From contig JAEPON010000016.1 of NCBI GenBank assembly GCA_017642895.1, positions 1 through 64,000 of the forward strand: 64,000 nucleotides of DNA, in the 5' to 3' direction. This DNA is from Roseitalea sp. (GTDB lineage: Bacteria; Pseudomonadota; Alphaproteobacteria; Rhizobiales; Rhizobiaceae). The position numbers and the translations under genes were made by a program. Positions 45,337-56,168 of the stretch are shown here, in pieces (position 1 is the stretch's first letter; each line of letters opens with the position of its first letter). The notes beneath the pieces were generated by a model. It was not told the origin of the DNA. It saw only the letters and a program-made list of their open reading frames with translations, and did no database searches.

Positions 45337-46371
45337 CTATTCGGCGGGCGTCAGAACGCGGTCACGCGCCCGGCGCTCGTAGATGGCAAAGCGCGGCCGC
45401 TCAAACAGGAAGCGGCCAAGCCCCGTCAGCCGTGTCGCGTGATAAAGGGCGACCGGCCCTGCGATCGCCGCCATCGTCGTTACCAGCGAGGCAAGACCGA
45501 CATCGCCAACAACGCCCGCCTTAACGACAATGGCCCGCGTGAGCGCCATTGGCAGGAAGAAGGCAAGATAGATCACGATCGAGTGCCGCCCGATCCAGCT
45601 CAGCCCGGTTGCGAGCGGTGTACGGCCCATCCTGGCCGTGACAATCGTCGCGGCCGCGATGATGGCTGCCGTGCCCAGGGCAGCGAACAGCAGCCCCGTG
45701 CCCGGCAGATGCGTCTGCACCTGGGCGACGGATTGGACCGGCACCCAGATCGCCATCAGCAGGAGGGCCGGCAGCGGATTGGCGGCGACACCCGATGCGA
45801 ACGCGAAAATCTGGCGATGAAGCAGATGACCGGACGCAAAGAAGATAAAGCGGTCCGCCATCTCATCGGCCACAAGCCAGCCCGTTTCGACAGGCGCCAG
45901 ATGGGCGACCAGCGCGACGATGAGCACGGCCGGAGCGGGAACTCTGCGAGTCAGCCGTGCGAGAAGGAAGAAGAGCGGCAGGAGATAGATGAACCACAAT
46001 GTGCCGAACGGCTGGACGAAAGCGGTCAGATAGGCGCCGATGGCGGCGGGCAAACCATCGTCATGGGCGATCTGCGGTGCCTTGAAGACGAACTGGATTG
46101 TCACCCACAGCGCATAGAAATACACATAATGCACAATGCGGCGATCGACGAAACGCCGCCACTGCCAATCCATCACCCGGTGCGCGAACAGGCCGGCGAT
46201 GACAAAGAAAGCCGGCACACGAAACGGCTCGGCAAATGCCACCGCGCCATGCAGCCAGCCTTCGCCGCCAAGCGCCAGGCCGACGCCAAGCGTCGAATGC
46301 ATCATCACCACCAGCATGATGCAAATGCCACGTGCCTGATCGACCCATTCAATGCGTCTGCCGCGGTTCAT
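45337..46371 (-). CDS. Acyltransferase family 3 membrane protein
   Basis: Integral membrane O-acyltransferase of 344 residues with about ten hydrophobic segments. It begins with the family pattern RIEWVDQARGICIMLVVMMHS, where the His is the presumed catalytic residue, and FRVPAFFVIAGLF is the second motif. Such proteins acylate extracytoplasmic sugars, as OpgC does for glucans. The target here is unknown. ATG 46371 has GAGG six bases upstream; the frame is open to 46458. It converges with the M20 peptidase gene and diverges from the PBP gene. Confidence 0.88.
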   Translation of the reverse strand: MNRGRRIEWVDQARGICIMLVVMMHSTLGVGLALGGEGWLHGAVAFAEPFRVPAFFVIAGLFAHRVMDWQWRRFVDRRIVHYVYFYALWVTIQFVFKAPQIAHDDGLPAAIGAYLTAFVQPFGTLWFIYLLPLFFLLARLTRRVPAPAVLIVALVAHLAPVETGWLVADEMADRFIFFASGHLLHRQIFAFASGVAANPLPALLLMAIWVPVQSVAQVQTHLPGTGLLFAALGTAAIIAAATIVTARMGRTPLATGLSWIGRHSIVIYLAFFLPMALTRAIVVKAGVVGDVGLASLVTTMAAIAGPVALYHATRLTGLGRFLFERPRFAIYERRARDRVLTPAE

Positions 46372-46482
46372 GGCGCGCCTCGGATGTTGTTGACGTAACG
46401 TAACATGAACCGGCTTACCGATCGTTGATGGCCGGCCCGATCCTGACATCATGGTCAACCGGGCGTTAACGGGCCGGCGCGG

Positions 46483-46497
46483 TTAACCGCGCCTTAA
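46483..46497. promoter_or_regulatory. Candidate CtrA-type site before the PBP gene
   Basis: TTAA-CCGCGCC-TTAA has the CtrA half-site spacing of seven bases. It overlaps a 14-bp perfect palindrome CGCGGTTAACCGCG (46478-46491) and lies 64 bases before the PBP start and 112 from the divergent acyltransferase start. The consensus final C is an A here. Regulation is an inference. Confidence 0.35.
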
Positions 46498-46560
46498 ATC
46501 GCGGCACTTTAGGGTCGCCAGGCCGTTTGGTTGTTCAGTGTCACGGTTGTGCGGGCCCGC

Positions 46561-48840
46561 ATGTTTTCAAGACGAAAAAAGCGCAAGACGCGCGTCGAGC
46601 CGCGGTTCGAGGATCGCGGCCGTCGCAGGTCGGCCGCCGATTTTTCGGTGACCGCCGCCGATCGCGCCGCGCCGCCGCCGGCGCGCAAGCGCAAACCGTC
46701 GGGCAAGAAACCCGCCGGCAAGGCCGCATCTGGTACCCGACGGAAACCCGCCGCCCGCGCCTCGGCCGGCAGGCGCCGCAAGACCGGCGGTCGCGGTCGC
46801 GGCGTCCTGCGCGGCTTCGTCTACTGGTCGTTCATCGCCTGCATCTGGGGCGGTGTCGCGCTGGCCGGCATCATCGCCTGGTACGGGGCGCAACTGCCCT
46901 CGGCCAGCGCCTGGGCCGTCCCCGACAGGCCGCCCAACGTCAAGATCATCGCCATCGACGGAACCCTGGTGACCAATCGCGGCGCGACGGGCGGCGCGGC
47001 GGTCGGCTTGCATGAGATGAGCCCCTATATCCCCAAGGCCGTGATCGCCATCGAGGACCGGCGCTATTTTTCACATTTCGGGGTTGATCCGGTTGGCTTG
47101 GCCCGCGCCATGACCCGCAACCTGATGGCGGGTGGGCTGGTGCAAGGCGGCTCCACCTTGACCCAGCAGCTCGCCAAGAACCTGTTCCTGACGCCCGAGC
47201 GCACCATCGGCCGCAAGGTGCAGGAGGTGCTGCTGGCCCTGTGGCTCGAGCACGAATACTCCAAGGAGCAGATCCTCGAACTCTATCTCAACCGCGTCTA
47301 TTTCGGGTCGGGCTCCTATGGCGTCGAAGCCGCCGCCCGCCGCTATTTCGGCAAGTCGGCGCGGGACGTGTCGCTGCCCGAGGCAGCCCTGCTCGCCGGT
47401 CTCCTGAAAGCCCCCTCGCGCCTGTCGCCCAACCGCAATCCCGAACGCGCCGAACGCCGCGCGCAAGTGGTGCTTTCGGTAATGGGCGAACAGGGGCTTG
47501 TGTCCGATTCCGAAATGACCGCCGCCCTGGCGAGCCCGGCCGCGCGCGCCAACCGCTACTGGTCGGGCGCGCACCACTATGTCGCCGATGCCGTCATGGA
47601 GGAGTTGCCGCAACTGATCGGCGAAGTCCGTCAGGATGTGATCGTCGACACCACGGTCGATCTCTACCTGCAGACCGCCGGCGAGACGGCGATCCGCGCC
47701 GCGATCGCCGAACATGGCGCTGCGCGCGATGTCAGCCAGGGCGCGCTGGTGGCTGTTGATCCCACCGGCGCGGTCCGCGCCATGGTTGGCGGCGTCGATT
47801 ATGCCGCCTCCCAGTTTGATCGCGCCAGCCAGGCCAAGCGCCAGCCGGGCTCGGCCTTCAAGCCCTTCGTCTATCTCGCCGCGCTCGAAAACGGCGCGTT
47901 GCCGTCTTCGGTGCGCAACGATACGCCCGTCCGGTTCGGCAATTGGTCGCCGGAGAATTATCGCGGCAAGTATCACGGTCCGGTCACGCTGGAGACCGCG
48001 TTGTCGAAATCGCTCAATTCGGTCGCCGCGCAACTGATCATGGAAAGCGGGCCGGGAACCGTGGTGCGCACGGCGCAGAAGATGGGCATCGCCTCGCCGC
48101 TCAAGGCCAACGCGTCGTTGTCTCTCGGCACGTCCGAGGTCACGCTTTATGAACTGACGTCGGCCTATGTGCCGTTCGCGTCCGGCGGCTATCGCGCCGA
48201 GCCGCATCTGATCCGCCGCGTGACGACAATGGACGGCAAGGTGCTCTATGAGCGCACCGACAGCCCCAGCCGCGTGCTGCCGCCCGATCTCGCCGGCATG
48301 ATGAACCAGATGATGAGCCAGACGGTGCGCGCCGGCACGGCCCGCGCGGCGCGGTTCGAACATCCGGCCGCCGGCAAGACCGGCACCACCCAGAACGGGC
48401 GCGATGCCTGGTTTGTCGGCTATACCGCGCATCTGGTGACCGGGGTCTGGTTCGGCAATGACGATGGCGCGCCGATGAAGAACGTCACCGGCGGCACGCT
48501 GCCGGCCGAGACGTGGCGCGATTTCATGGTCGCCGCGCACCAGGGCATGACGATCACGGACCTGCCCGGCTACATGCCGTTCAACGTCATTCCCAAACCG
48601 CGTCCCGAAGGGTTCCCGTTCGGTCCCGGCCGGCGGCCGAGCGCTCCCGTGCCCGGCCAAGGCATCCCGGTGGCCGATGACAGGTCACCGCCCTCGGGCG
48701 CGGCGGCGCGCGAGCGCGTTGCCCTGCCGCCGCCCGATCGCACCGTCACCTCATCGACCGGCGCGCCGCGTCCGCAGGCCGATGTGGGCGCAACGCAGGG
48801 GCAATCGCGAACGGTTCTCGACGTGATCCTGGGCCAGTAG
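46561..48840 (+). CDS. Class A penicillin-binding protein (PBP1A family)
   Basis: Bifunctional peptidoglycan synthase of 759 residues. An extremely basic 80-residue cytoplasmic N-terminus precedes a transmembrane helix near 85-108. The glycosyltransferase domain (about 150-330) has EDRRYFSHFGVDP and GGSTLTQQLAKNLFL. The transpeptidase domain (about 400-690) has the SxxK serine in QPGSAFKPF, SLN and KTGTTQNGRDAWF. The C-terminal 80 residues are Pro-rich and probably disordered. ATG 46561 is chosen; a TTG ten codons upstream is also open. It probably makes cell-wall material during elongation. Confidence 0.94.
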   Translation: MFSRRKKRKTRVEPRFEDRGRRRSAADFSVTAADRAAPPPARKRKPSGKKPAGKAASGTRRKPAARASAGRRRKTGGRGRGVLRGFVYWSFIACIWGGVALAGIIAWYGAQLPSASAWAVPDRPPNVKIIAIDGTLVTNRGATGGAAVGLHEMSPYIPKAVIAIEDRRYFSHFGVDPVGLARAMTRNLMAGGLVQGGSTLTQQLAKNLFLTPERTIGRKVQEVLLALWLEHEYSKEQILELYLNRVYFGSGSYGVEAAARRYFGKSARDVSLPEAALLAGLLKAPSRLSPNRNPERAERRAQVVLSVMGEQGLVSDSEMTAALASPAARANRYWSGAHHYVADAVMEELPQLIGEVRQDVIVDTTVDLYLQTAGETAIRAAIAEHGAARDVSQGALVAVDPTGAVRAMVGGVDYAASQFDRASQAKRQPGSAFKPFVYLAALENGALPSSVRNDTPVRFGNWSPENYRGKYHGPVTLETALSKSLNSVAAQLIMESGPGTVVRTAQKMGIASPLKANASLSLGTSEVTLYELTSAYVPFASGGYRAEPHLIRRVTTMDGKVLYERTDSPSRVLPPDLAGMMNQMMSQTVRAGTARAARFEHPAAGKTGTTQNGRDAWFVGYTAHLVTGVWFGNDDGAPMKNVTGGTLPAETWRDFMVAAHQGMTITDLPGYMPFNVIPKPRPEGFPFGPGRRPSAPVPGQGIPVADDRSPPSGAAARERVALPPPDRTVTSSTGAPRPQADVGATQGQSRTVLDVILGQ

Positions 48841-48884
48841 GTCGAAACGGAAGCGACGCGTCCAAAACATTCCAAACCACGCGC

Positions 48885-48913
48885 CTTGCACGCAAAAACC
48901 CCTCTCCTTATAT
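48885..48913 (+). promoter_or_regulatory. RpoH-type heat-shock promoter of dnaK
   Basis: CTTG at 48885-48888 and CTTATAT at 48907-48913 are separated by 18 bases. This fits the alphaproteobacterial heat-shock promoter pattern CTTG, 17-18 bases, CYTATNT. It lies about 125 bases before the dnaK start, leaving an untranslated leader of roughly 115 bases. Confidence 0.65.
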
Positions 48914-49035
48914 ACCCGCCAGCGCGGATGGCGCCTTTTGCGCCGTCCGGAAACAATCGATATGCCAACAAAGAGGGGCCGCGCACACGAACGCCATAAC
49001 GGGTCCGTGCGGTTCGCTGAAGAAAGAGGTTAGAC

Positions 49036-50964
<1,929 letters not shown>

Positions 50965-50991
50965 GCCGCTTCATTTCCTTCACGCAATGAA

Positions 50992-51023
50992 AAAGGCCGA
51001 TCCGGGAAACCGGGTCGGCCTTT
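50992..51023. terminator. Rho-independent terminator between dnaK and msrB
   Basis: AAAGGCCGATCCGG pairs with CCGGGTCGGCCTTT (one T-G wobble) around a GAAA tetraloop. A- and T-runs flank both sides, so it can end both dnaK and the convergent msrB transcript. Confidence 0.9.
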
Positions 51024-51055
51024 GTTCTTTTCCGCAAATTCAGGCTTGCGCCCTG

Positions 51056-51574
51056 TCAGCCGTAGACCGCCTCCGATCCGTCGGCCGGCACGAATTTGAG
51101 CGCCACGCCATTGATGCAGTGCCGCTTGCCGGTCGGCGCCGGACCGTCATTGAAGACATGGCCCAGATGACCGCCGCAGCGGCTGCAATGTTCCTCGGTG
51201 CGCGGGATCAAAAGCTTGAAGTCGGTCTTGTAGGCGACCTTGCCCTCGATCTCCTGCCAGAAACTCGGCCAGCCGGTGCCGCTGTCGAATTTGGTCTCCG
51301 ACAGGAACAGTTCCTGGTCGCAGCCCGCGCAGTGGAACACGCCGGCCCGCTTTTCGTCGTTGAGCGTGCTCGTGAAGGGACGTTCGGTGGCCTCCTCGCG
51401 CAACACCGCATATTGCATCGGCGTGAGCTGCGCGCGCCATTCTTCCTCGGTCTTGACGATCTCAAAGGCGCTCTCCGCGGCGGCTGTCGCCGGCGATGCG
51501 CCCCACCATTTGACGACGCTCACCGCGGCGGCACCGCCGAGTCCGAGCGTCAGAAACGACCGTTTTGTCACCAT
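51056..51574 (-). CDS. msrB: Exported peptide-methionine (R)-S-oxide reductase
   Basis: Reduces the R form of methionine sulfoxide in proteins. The 172 residues comprise an N-terminal signal segment (KRSFLTLGLGGAAAVSVV, cut near ATAAAE) and a full MsrB domain. Zinc cysteines are in CAGCD and CSRCGGHLGH, GTGWPSFW is conserved and the catalytic cysteine is in RHCINGVALKF. The leader looks Tat-like but has Lys-Arg rather than Arg-Arg, so Sec export is equally possible. AAGGAG lies six bases before the ATG at 51574; the open frame extends to 51745 but has no such site. Confidence 0.93.
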   Translation of the reverse strand: MVTKRSFLTLGLGGAAAVSVVKWWGASPATAAAESAFEIVKTEEEWRAQLTPMQYAVLREEATERPFTSTLNDEKRAGVFHCAGCDQELFLSETKFDSGTGWPSFWQEIEGKVAYKTDFKLLIPRTEEHCSRCGGHLGHVFNDGPAPTGKRHCINGVALKFVPADGSEAVYG

Positions 51575-51709
51575 GTAGAACTCCTTTGTCGGAGGAAAAG
51601 ATAGCGGCCGGCGCGCAGCTTTGCATCTCACCTTCGTCCACGATTTCGTGAACGTTCGGCGCGCGCCTTCCGGTGCGACAATTCGCTCGCATGGGGAAAC
51701 GGCACCCGA

Positions 51710-51728
51710 GTTTGGAATTCTTCCAAAC
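51710..51728. promoter_or_regulatory. Perfect 19-bp palindrome between msrB and phoX
   Basis: GTTTGGAA-TTC-TTCCAAAC is an uninterrupted 8-bp inverted repeat with a 3-base centre, in the 259-bp divergent gap. It is 136 bases from the msrB start and 106 from the phoX start. It looks like a dimeric regulator operator; the regulator is unknown. CTGTCAC at 51739-51745 is a lone PHO half-site. Confidence 0.5.
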
Positions 51729-51833
51729 CGAAACATGGCTGTCACACTAAAGTTGCAATCAGGAAGTCGCGCCGCGGCTGAGCCCGAAAGCCGGATGCGC
51801 GCGCACAGTCAAAAGACCATCCGGAGGACTATC

Positions 51834-53858
51834 ATGGACCGCAAAGAGATCATCGAAGATCCGGCGCACGGCAACCGCGCTGAGGCGTTCGAGGCATTCG
51901 ACGACATCCCGACCAATCCGCATCTCGGCAACACGATCGGCGATGTGATCAACCGCCGCTATGGCCGCCGCGACGTGCTGCGTGGCATGCTTGCCGTCTC
52001 GGCGACAACCGCCCTGTTCGGCACCACTGCGCTGACGGCGCCCAAGACCGCGCAGGCGGCCGCCGCCGGCGACAGCCGTTTCGTCTTTGACGAACTGGCA
52101 TGGGGCAATGATGAACGGCACCACATTGCCGATGGCTACAATGCTGATGTGCTGATCCGCTGGGGCGACCCGATCACCGCCGATGCGCCGGACTTCGATG
52201 TGATGAACCAGACACCGGACGCCCAGTCCAAACAGTTCGGCTACAACAATGACTATGTCGGATTCGCCGAGATCCAGCCCGGCCGCGGCATGCTCTGCGT
52301 CAATCACGAATACACCAACGAAGAGGTCATGTTCCCCCAGATCGGCCGCCAGGACCGTTCGGGCTTCGAGCAGATGACCAGGGAACTCGTCGACATCGAG
52401 ATGGCCGCCCATGGCGGCTCGGTCTTCGAGATCGTCAAGGGCGAAGACGGCAAATGGTCGGTCAACCGTGACAACCCGAACAACCGTCGCATCACCGCCG
52501 AAACGCCGATCACCTTCAGCGGCCCGGCCGCCGGTCATCCGCGCATGCGCACCAGCACCGATCCCAACGGCATGACGGTTCTGGGCACTATCAACAATTG
52601 CGCCGGCGGCATGACCCCCTGGGGCACCTACCTGATGGCCGAGGAAAACTTCCACGGCTACTTCTGGTCGGACATTGTCGATGCCGAGGGCAAGGTGGAC
52701 GTCTCCGCCCAGCCCGATGCGGAGAAGATGGCGCGCTACGGTGTGCCGGGCCGCTGGTATGCGTGGGGCAAGTTCCACGACCGGTTCAACATCGACAAGG
52801 AGCCCAACGAGGCCAACCGGTTCGGTTACATTGTCGAGGTCGATCCGCTGAACCCCAACGCAACGCCGATCAAGCACACAGCGCTGGGCCGTTTCCGTCA
52901 CGAGGGCGCCGAGACCATCATCGCATCGGATGGCCGGCTGGTGATCTATTCGGGCGACGACAACCGCTTCGACTATCAATACAAATGGGTGTCGCGCGAT
53001 CCGGTCACCGAAGAGAGTTCCTTCTTCGGTTCGCCTCTTCTGAGCGAAGGCACGCTTTATGTCGCGCGATTCAATGATGACGGCACGATCGACTGGATGC
53101 CGCTGGTCCATGACGAAGGCCCGCTGACCGCCGAAAACGGCTTTGAAAGCCAGGCCGACATCGCCATCGACACGCGCATCGCCGCCGACTTGCTCGGCGC
53201 GACCCCGATGGACCGCCCCGAGGATGCGCAGCCGCGCGGCGACGGCACGGCCTATATCATGCTGACCAACAACAGCCGCCGGACGCCCGAACAGGTCGAT
53301 GCGGCCAACCCGCGGCCGGAATCCAACTTCGGTCACATCATCGAGATCAAGGAAGATGGCGGCAACCATTCCGCCACCAGGGGCACCTGGTCCATCCTTG
53401 TCCTGTGCGGTGATCCCGAGCTGGAGGAAGTCGGCGCGATGTGGAACCCCGAAACGTCGGAAAGCGGCTGGTTCGGTTCGCCCGACAACTGCGCCATCGA
53501 CAATTCGGGCCGGCTTTGGATCTCGACCGATCAGGGGTCGGGCTGGGGCCGCACGGGCAAGTCCGACGGCCTTTACTCGCTTGAGACCGAGGGCGATCTG
53601 CGCGGCCATTCCAAACTGTTCTTCCGCTGCCCGGTCGGCGGCGAATTGTGCGGCCCGTATTTCGCCGACGAGTCCAGGACGCTGTTCCTGGCGGTTCAGC
53701 ATCCGGGCACCGACGGAACCAAGGACTTTGCCGGTTTCGAGCGCGACTCGACCTTCGAGGACCCGGCAACCCGCTGGCCCGACTTTGACGACGCCATGCC
53801 GCCGCGCCCGTCGGTGGTTGTTGTCACCAGGGAAGATGGCGGCGTGATCGCCGTCTGA
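51834..53858 (+). CDS. phoX: PhoX family alkaline phosphatase
   Basis: Calcium-dependent periplasmic phosphatase (DUF839 family) releasing phosphate from organic esters under phosphate starvation. The 674 residues include a long N-region before a twin-arginine signal, RRDVLRG at 45-51, with cleavage near QAAAAGD; this long leader is usual for PhoX. Family blocks such as CVNHEYTNEEVMFP, NNCAGGMTPWGTY and GYIVEVDPL are present. GGAGG lies seven bases before the ATG at 51834; the frame is open to 51621. Fits the Pho-type genes at the right end of the window. Confidence 0.92.
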   Translation: MDRKEIIEDPAHGNRAEAFEAFDDIPTNPHLGNTIGDVINRRYGRRDVLRGMLAVSATTALFGTTALTAPKTAQAAAAGDSRFVFDELAWGNDERHHIADGYNADVLIRWGDPITADAPDFDVMNQTPDAQSKQFGYNNDYVGFAEIQPGRGMLCVNHEYTNEEVMFPQIGRQDRSGFEQMTRELVDIEMAAHGGSVFEIVKGEDGKWSVNRDNPNNRRITAETPITFSGPAAGHPRMRTSTDPNGMTVLGTINNCAGGMTPWGTYLMAEENFHGYFWSDIVDAEGKVDVSAQPDAEKMARYGVPGRWYAWGKFHDRFNIDKEPNEANRFGYIVEVDPLNPNATPIKHTALGRFRHEGAETIIASDGRLVIYSGDDNRFDYQYKWVSRDPVTEESSFFGSPLLSEGTLYVARFNDDGTIDWMPLVHDEGPLTAENGFESQADIAIDTRIAADLLGATPMDRPEDAQPRGDGTAYIMLTNNSRRTPEQVDAANPRPESNFGHIIEIKEDGGNHSATRGTWSILVLCGDPELEEVGAMWNPETSESGWFGSPDNCAIDNSGRLWISTDQGSGWGRTGKSDGLYSLETEGDLRGHSKLFFRCPVGGELCGPYFADESRTLFLAVQHPGTDGTKDFAGFERDSTFEDPATRWPDFDDAMPPRPSVVVVTREDGGVIAV

Positions 53859-53880
53859 CGCCGGCCATCGGTAACCATCA

Positions 53881-53911
53881 AGGCGCGGGCCTCCCGCCCG
53901 TGCCTTTTCTT
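53881..53911 (+). terminator. Rho-independent terminator after phoX
   Basis: AAGGCGCGGG pairs with CCCGTGCCTT with one G-T wobble around a 7-base loop, followed by TTTTCTT. It separates phoX from argB. Confidence 0.85.
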
Positions 53912-53963
53912 ATGCGTCAGGGACGGTTATGAGAGCGCCCGACCCAGTCGCAAGGCGCTCGCC

Positions 53964-54869
53964 ATGGCTCCCAATGACACATCGACCCCCGCCACCGAGG
54001 CGGCGATCCTCGCCGACGCGCTGCCCTATATGCAGCGCTATGCGGGCAAGACGGTTGTCGTCAAATATGGCGGCCATGCCATGGGCGACGCGGCGCTCGG
54101 CAAGGCGTTCGCCCAGGACATCGCGCTTCTCAAACAGTCCGGCGTCAATCCGGTTGTCGTCCATGGCGGCGGGCCGCAGATCGGCGCCATGCTGGACCGG
54201 ATGGGCATAAAATCGACGTTCGAGGGCGGCCTGCGTGTCACCGACGAGAAAACCGTCGAGATCGTCGAAATGGTGCTCGCCGGATCGATCAACAAGGAGA
54301 TCGTCGCGCTGATCAACGCCCAGGGCGCCTGGGCGATCGGCCTGTGCGGCAAGGACGGCAATCTGGTCTTCGCCGAAAAGGCACAAAAGACCGTCAAGGA
54401 TCCCGACAGCAATATCGAGCGCATCGTCGATCTGGGCTTTGTCGGCGAGCCGGCCAAGGTGGACCGGACGCTGCTCGACCAGTTGGCGACCTCGCGCATG
54501 ATTCCGGTGATCGCGCCGGTGGCACCGGGACGGGACGGGCACACCTACAACATCAATGCCGACACGTTTTCGGGCGCCATCGCCGGCGCGGTTGCCGCGC
54601 AAAGGCTCCTGTTCCTGACCGATGTGCCGGGCGTGCTCGACAAGAATGGCGCGCTGATCAAGGAACTGACGGTTTCTCAGGCGCGCGATCTCATCGCTGA
54701 CGGCACGATTTCCGGCGGCATGATCCCCAAGGTCGAGACCTGCATCGCGGCGCTGACGCGCGGCGTCAAGGGCGTCGTCATCCTGAACGGCAAGACGCCG
54801 CATGCGGTGCTGCTCGAACTGTTCACCGAGCATGGTGCCGGCACGCTGATCGCGCACGATCCGGTCTGA
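53964..54869 (+). CDS. argB: Acetylglutamate kinase
   Basis: Second enzyme of arginine biosynthesis, phosphorylating N-acetyl-L-glutamate; cytosolic. The 301 residues match the family. [10 protein letters not shown] near 30-39 is the phosphate-binding loop with catalytic Lys, [10 protein letters not shown] near 65-74 the second Gly loop, and [14 protein letters not shown] the nucleotide site. The N-terminal extension (residues 1-25) is of the type found in arginine-inhibited, hexameric enzymes, so feedback inhibition is plausible. No other arg genes are adjacent. Confidence 0.97.
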   Translation: MAPNDTSTPATEAAILADALPYMQRYAGKTVVVKYGGHAMGDAALGKAFAQDIALLKQSGVNPVVVHGGGPQIGAMLDRMGIKSTFEGGLRVTDEKTVEIVEMVLAGSINKEIVALINAQGAWAIGLCGKDGNLVFAEKAQKTVKDPDSNIERIVDLGFVGEPAKVDRTLLDQLATSRMIPVIAPVAPGRDGHTYNINADTFSGAIAGAVAAQRLLFLTDVPGVLDKNGALIKELTVSQARDLIADGTISGGMIPKVETCIAALTRGVKGVVILNGKTPHAVLLELFTEHGAGTLIAHDPV

Positions 54870-54891
54870 CACACGGCTTGAACGGTGTCGC

Positions 54892-56049
54892 TCACACGTC
54901 GATCGACCGGGCGATCAGCTCCTTCATGATCTCGTTCGACCCGCCATAGATCATCTGCACGCGCGCATCCGCATAAAGCCGCGCGATCGGATATTCCATC
55001 ATGTAGCCATAACCGCCGAACAGTTGCAGGCACTCGTGCATGACGTCGTTCTGCACCTCACTGCCCCAATATTTGGCCATGGACGCGGTGGCCGGATCGA
55101 GCGTGCCGGCCTCGGCCTTGACGATGCAGTCATTGACGAAGGCGCGCAGCATCTCCGCCTTGGTCTTCATCTCCGCCAGTTTGAAGCGCGTGTTCTGGAA
55201 ATCCATGACACGCTGGCCGAACGCCTTGCGCTCCTGCACGTATCGGATGGTCTCGGCAAGCGCATAGTCGATATAGCCCAGTGCCGTCAGCGCGATCACC
55301 AGCCGCTCCCACGGCAATTGCTTCATGAGCTGGTAGAAGCCCTGGCCTTCTTCTGCGCCCAGAAGGTTGGTGCGCGGGATTTTCACATCCTCGAAGAACA
55401 GTTCCGACGTGTCGTTGGCCTTCATGCCGAGTTTTTTGAGGTTCTTGCCCCGCCGGAAGCCGTCGGCGCCCTCGGTCTCCAGCACGATCAGCGACATGCC
55501 CTTGGCGCCTTCGCCCCTGTCGGTCTTGGCGGCGACGACGATCAGGTCCGCCGTCTGGCCGTTGGTGATGAAGATCTTCGAGCCGTTGAGGCTGTACTGG
55601 TTGCCGTCCTTTTCGGCGAATGTGCGGATTGCCTGAAGGTCCGACCCCGTGCCCGGCTCGGTCATGGCGAGCGCGGCGACCTTTTCGCCGTCGACAAGGC
55701 CGGGCACCCAGCGCTTCTTCTGCTCCTCGCTGCCATAGGCGAGCAGATAGTGGATGACGATCGACTGGATGCCGAACCCCCAGCCGGCATCGCCGACCCG
55801 GCCCTGCTCGTAGAGGGTGATCGCATCGAACGCCAGGCCGCCGCCCGCGCCGCCCAGTTCCTCCGGCACGGCGCCGCCCATGATCCCGTGCGCGCCGGCC
55901 TTTTCCCAGAAGGTGCGATCAACGACGCCCTGCTCGGTCCAACGTTCCATGTTGGGCACCAGTTCGTCGGCATAAAAGCGCCGCACCGCATCGGTGAACA
56001 TGCGGTGTTCGTCGGCGGCCCAGGCCGCCGTCGGGGTCAGCATTTCCAT
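54892..56049 (-). CDS. Acyl-CoA dehydrogenase
   Basis: FAD-dependent alpha,beta-dehydrogenation of an acyl-CoA, first step of beta-oxidation or branched-chain degradation. The 385 residues match the family. MTEPGTGSDLQAIRT is the FAD/substrate signature, and CLQLFGGYGYMMEYPIARLYADARV carries the usual C-terminal motif; the catalytic Glu is not in the second position of the YGG motif seen in IVD, so specificity is open. ATG 56049 is chosen because AAGGAG lies nine bases upstream; ATG 56058 and 56043 are close alternatives. Divergent from the aldehyde dehydrogenase gene. Confidence 0.93.
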   Translation of the reverse strand: MEMLTPTAAWAADEHRMFTDAVRRFYADELVPNMERWTEQGVVDRTFWEKAGAHGIMGGAVPEELGGAGGGLAFDAITLYEQGRVGDAGWGFGIQSIVIHYLLAYGSEEQKKRWVPGLVDGEKVAALAMTEPGTGSDLQAIRTFAEKDGNQYSLNGSKIFITNGQTADLIVVAAKTDRGEGAKGMSLIVLETEGADGFRRGKNLKKLGMKANDTSELFFEDVKIPRTNLLGAEEGQGFYQLMKQLPWERLVIALTALGYIDYALAETIRYVQERKAFGQRVMDFQNTRFKLAEMKTKAEMLRAFVNDCIVKAEAGTLDPATASMAKYWGSEVQNDVMHECLQLFGGYGYMMEYPIARLYADARVQMIYGGSNEIMKELIARSIDV

Positions 56050-56168
56050 CGGCGGCATCTCCTTGCATGTGCGGTGGCAAAGACGCCACCGTGCTGTTTT
56101 CGGGCTTGCGGCGTCAAGCGTCGACGGCGCCCAATGACGAAACGTTCCGGCGCGCCTATATTGAAGCC

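Noticed and set aside
51739..51760. Possible PHO box before phoX
   Set aside because: Only CTGTCAC is a good half. The unit 11 bases later (AAGTTGC) and the one before it do not match, so it is at best a half-site.
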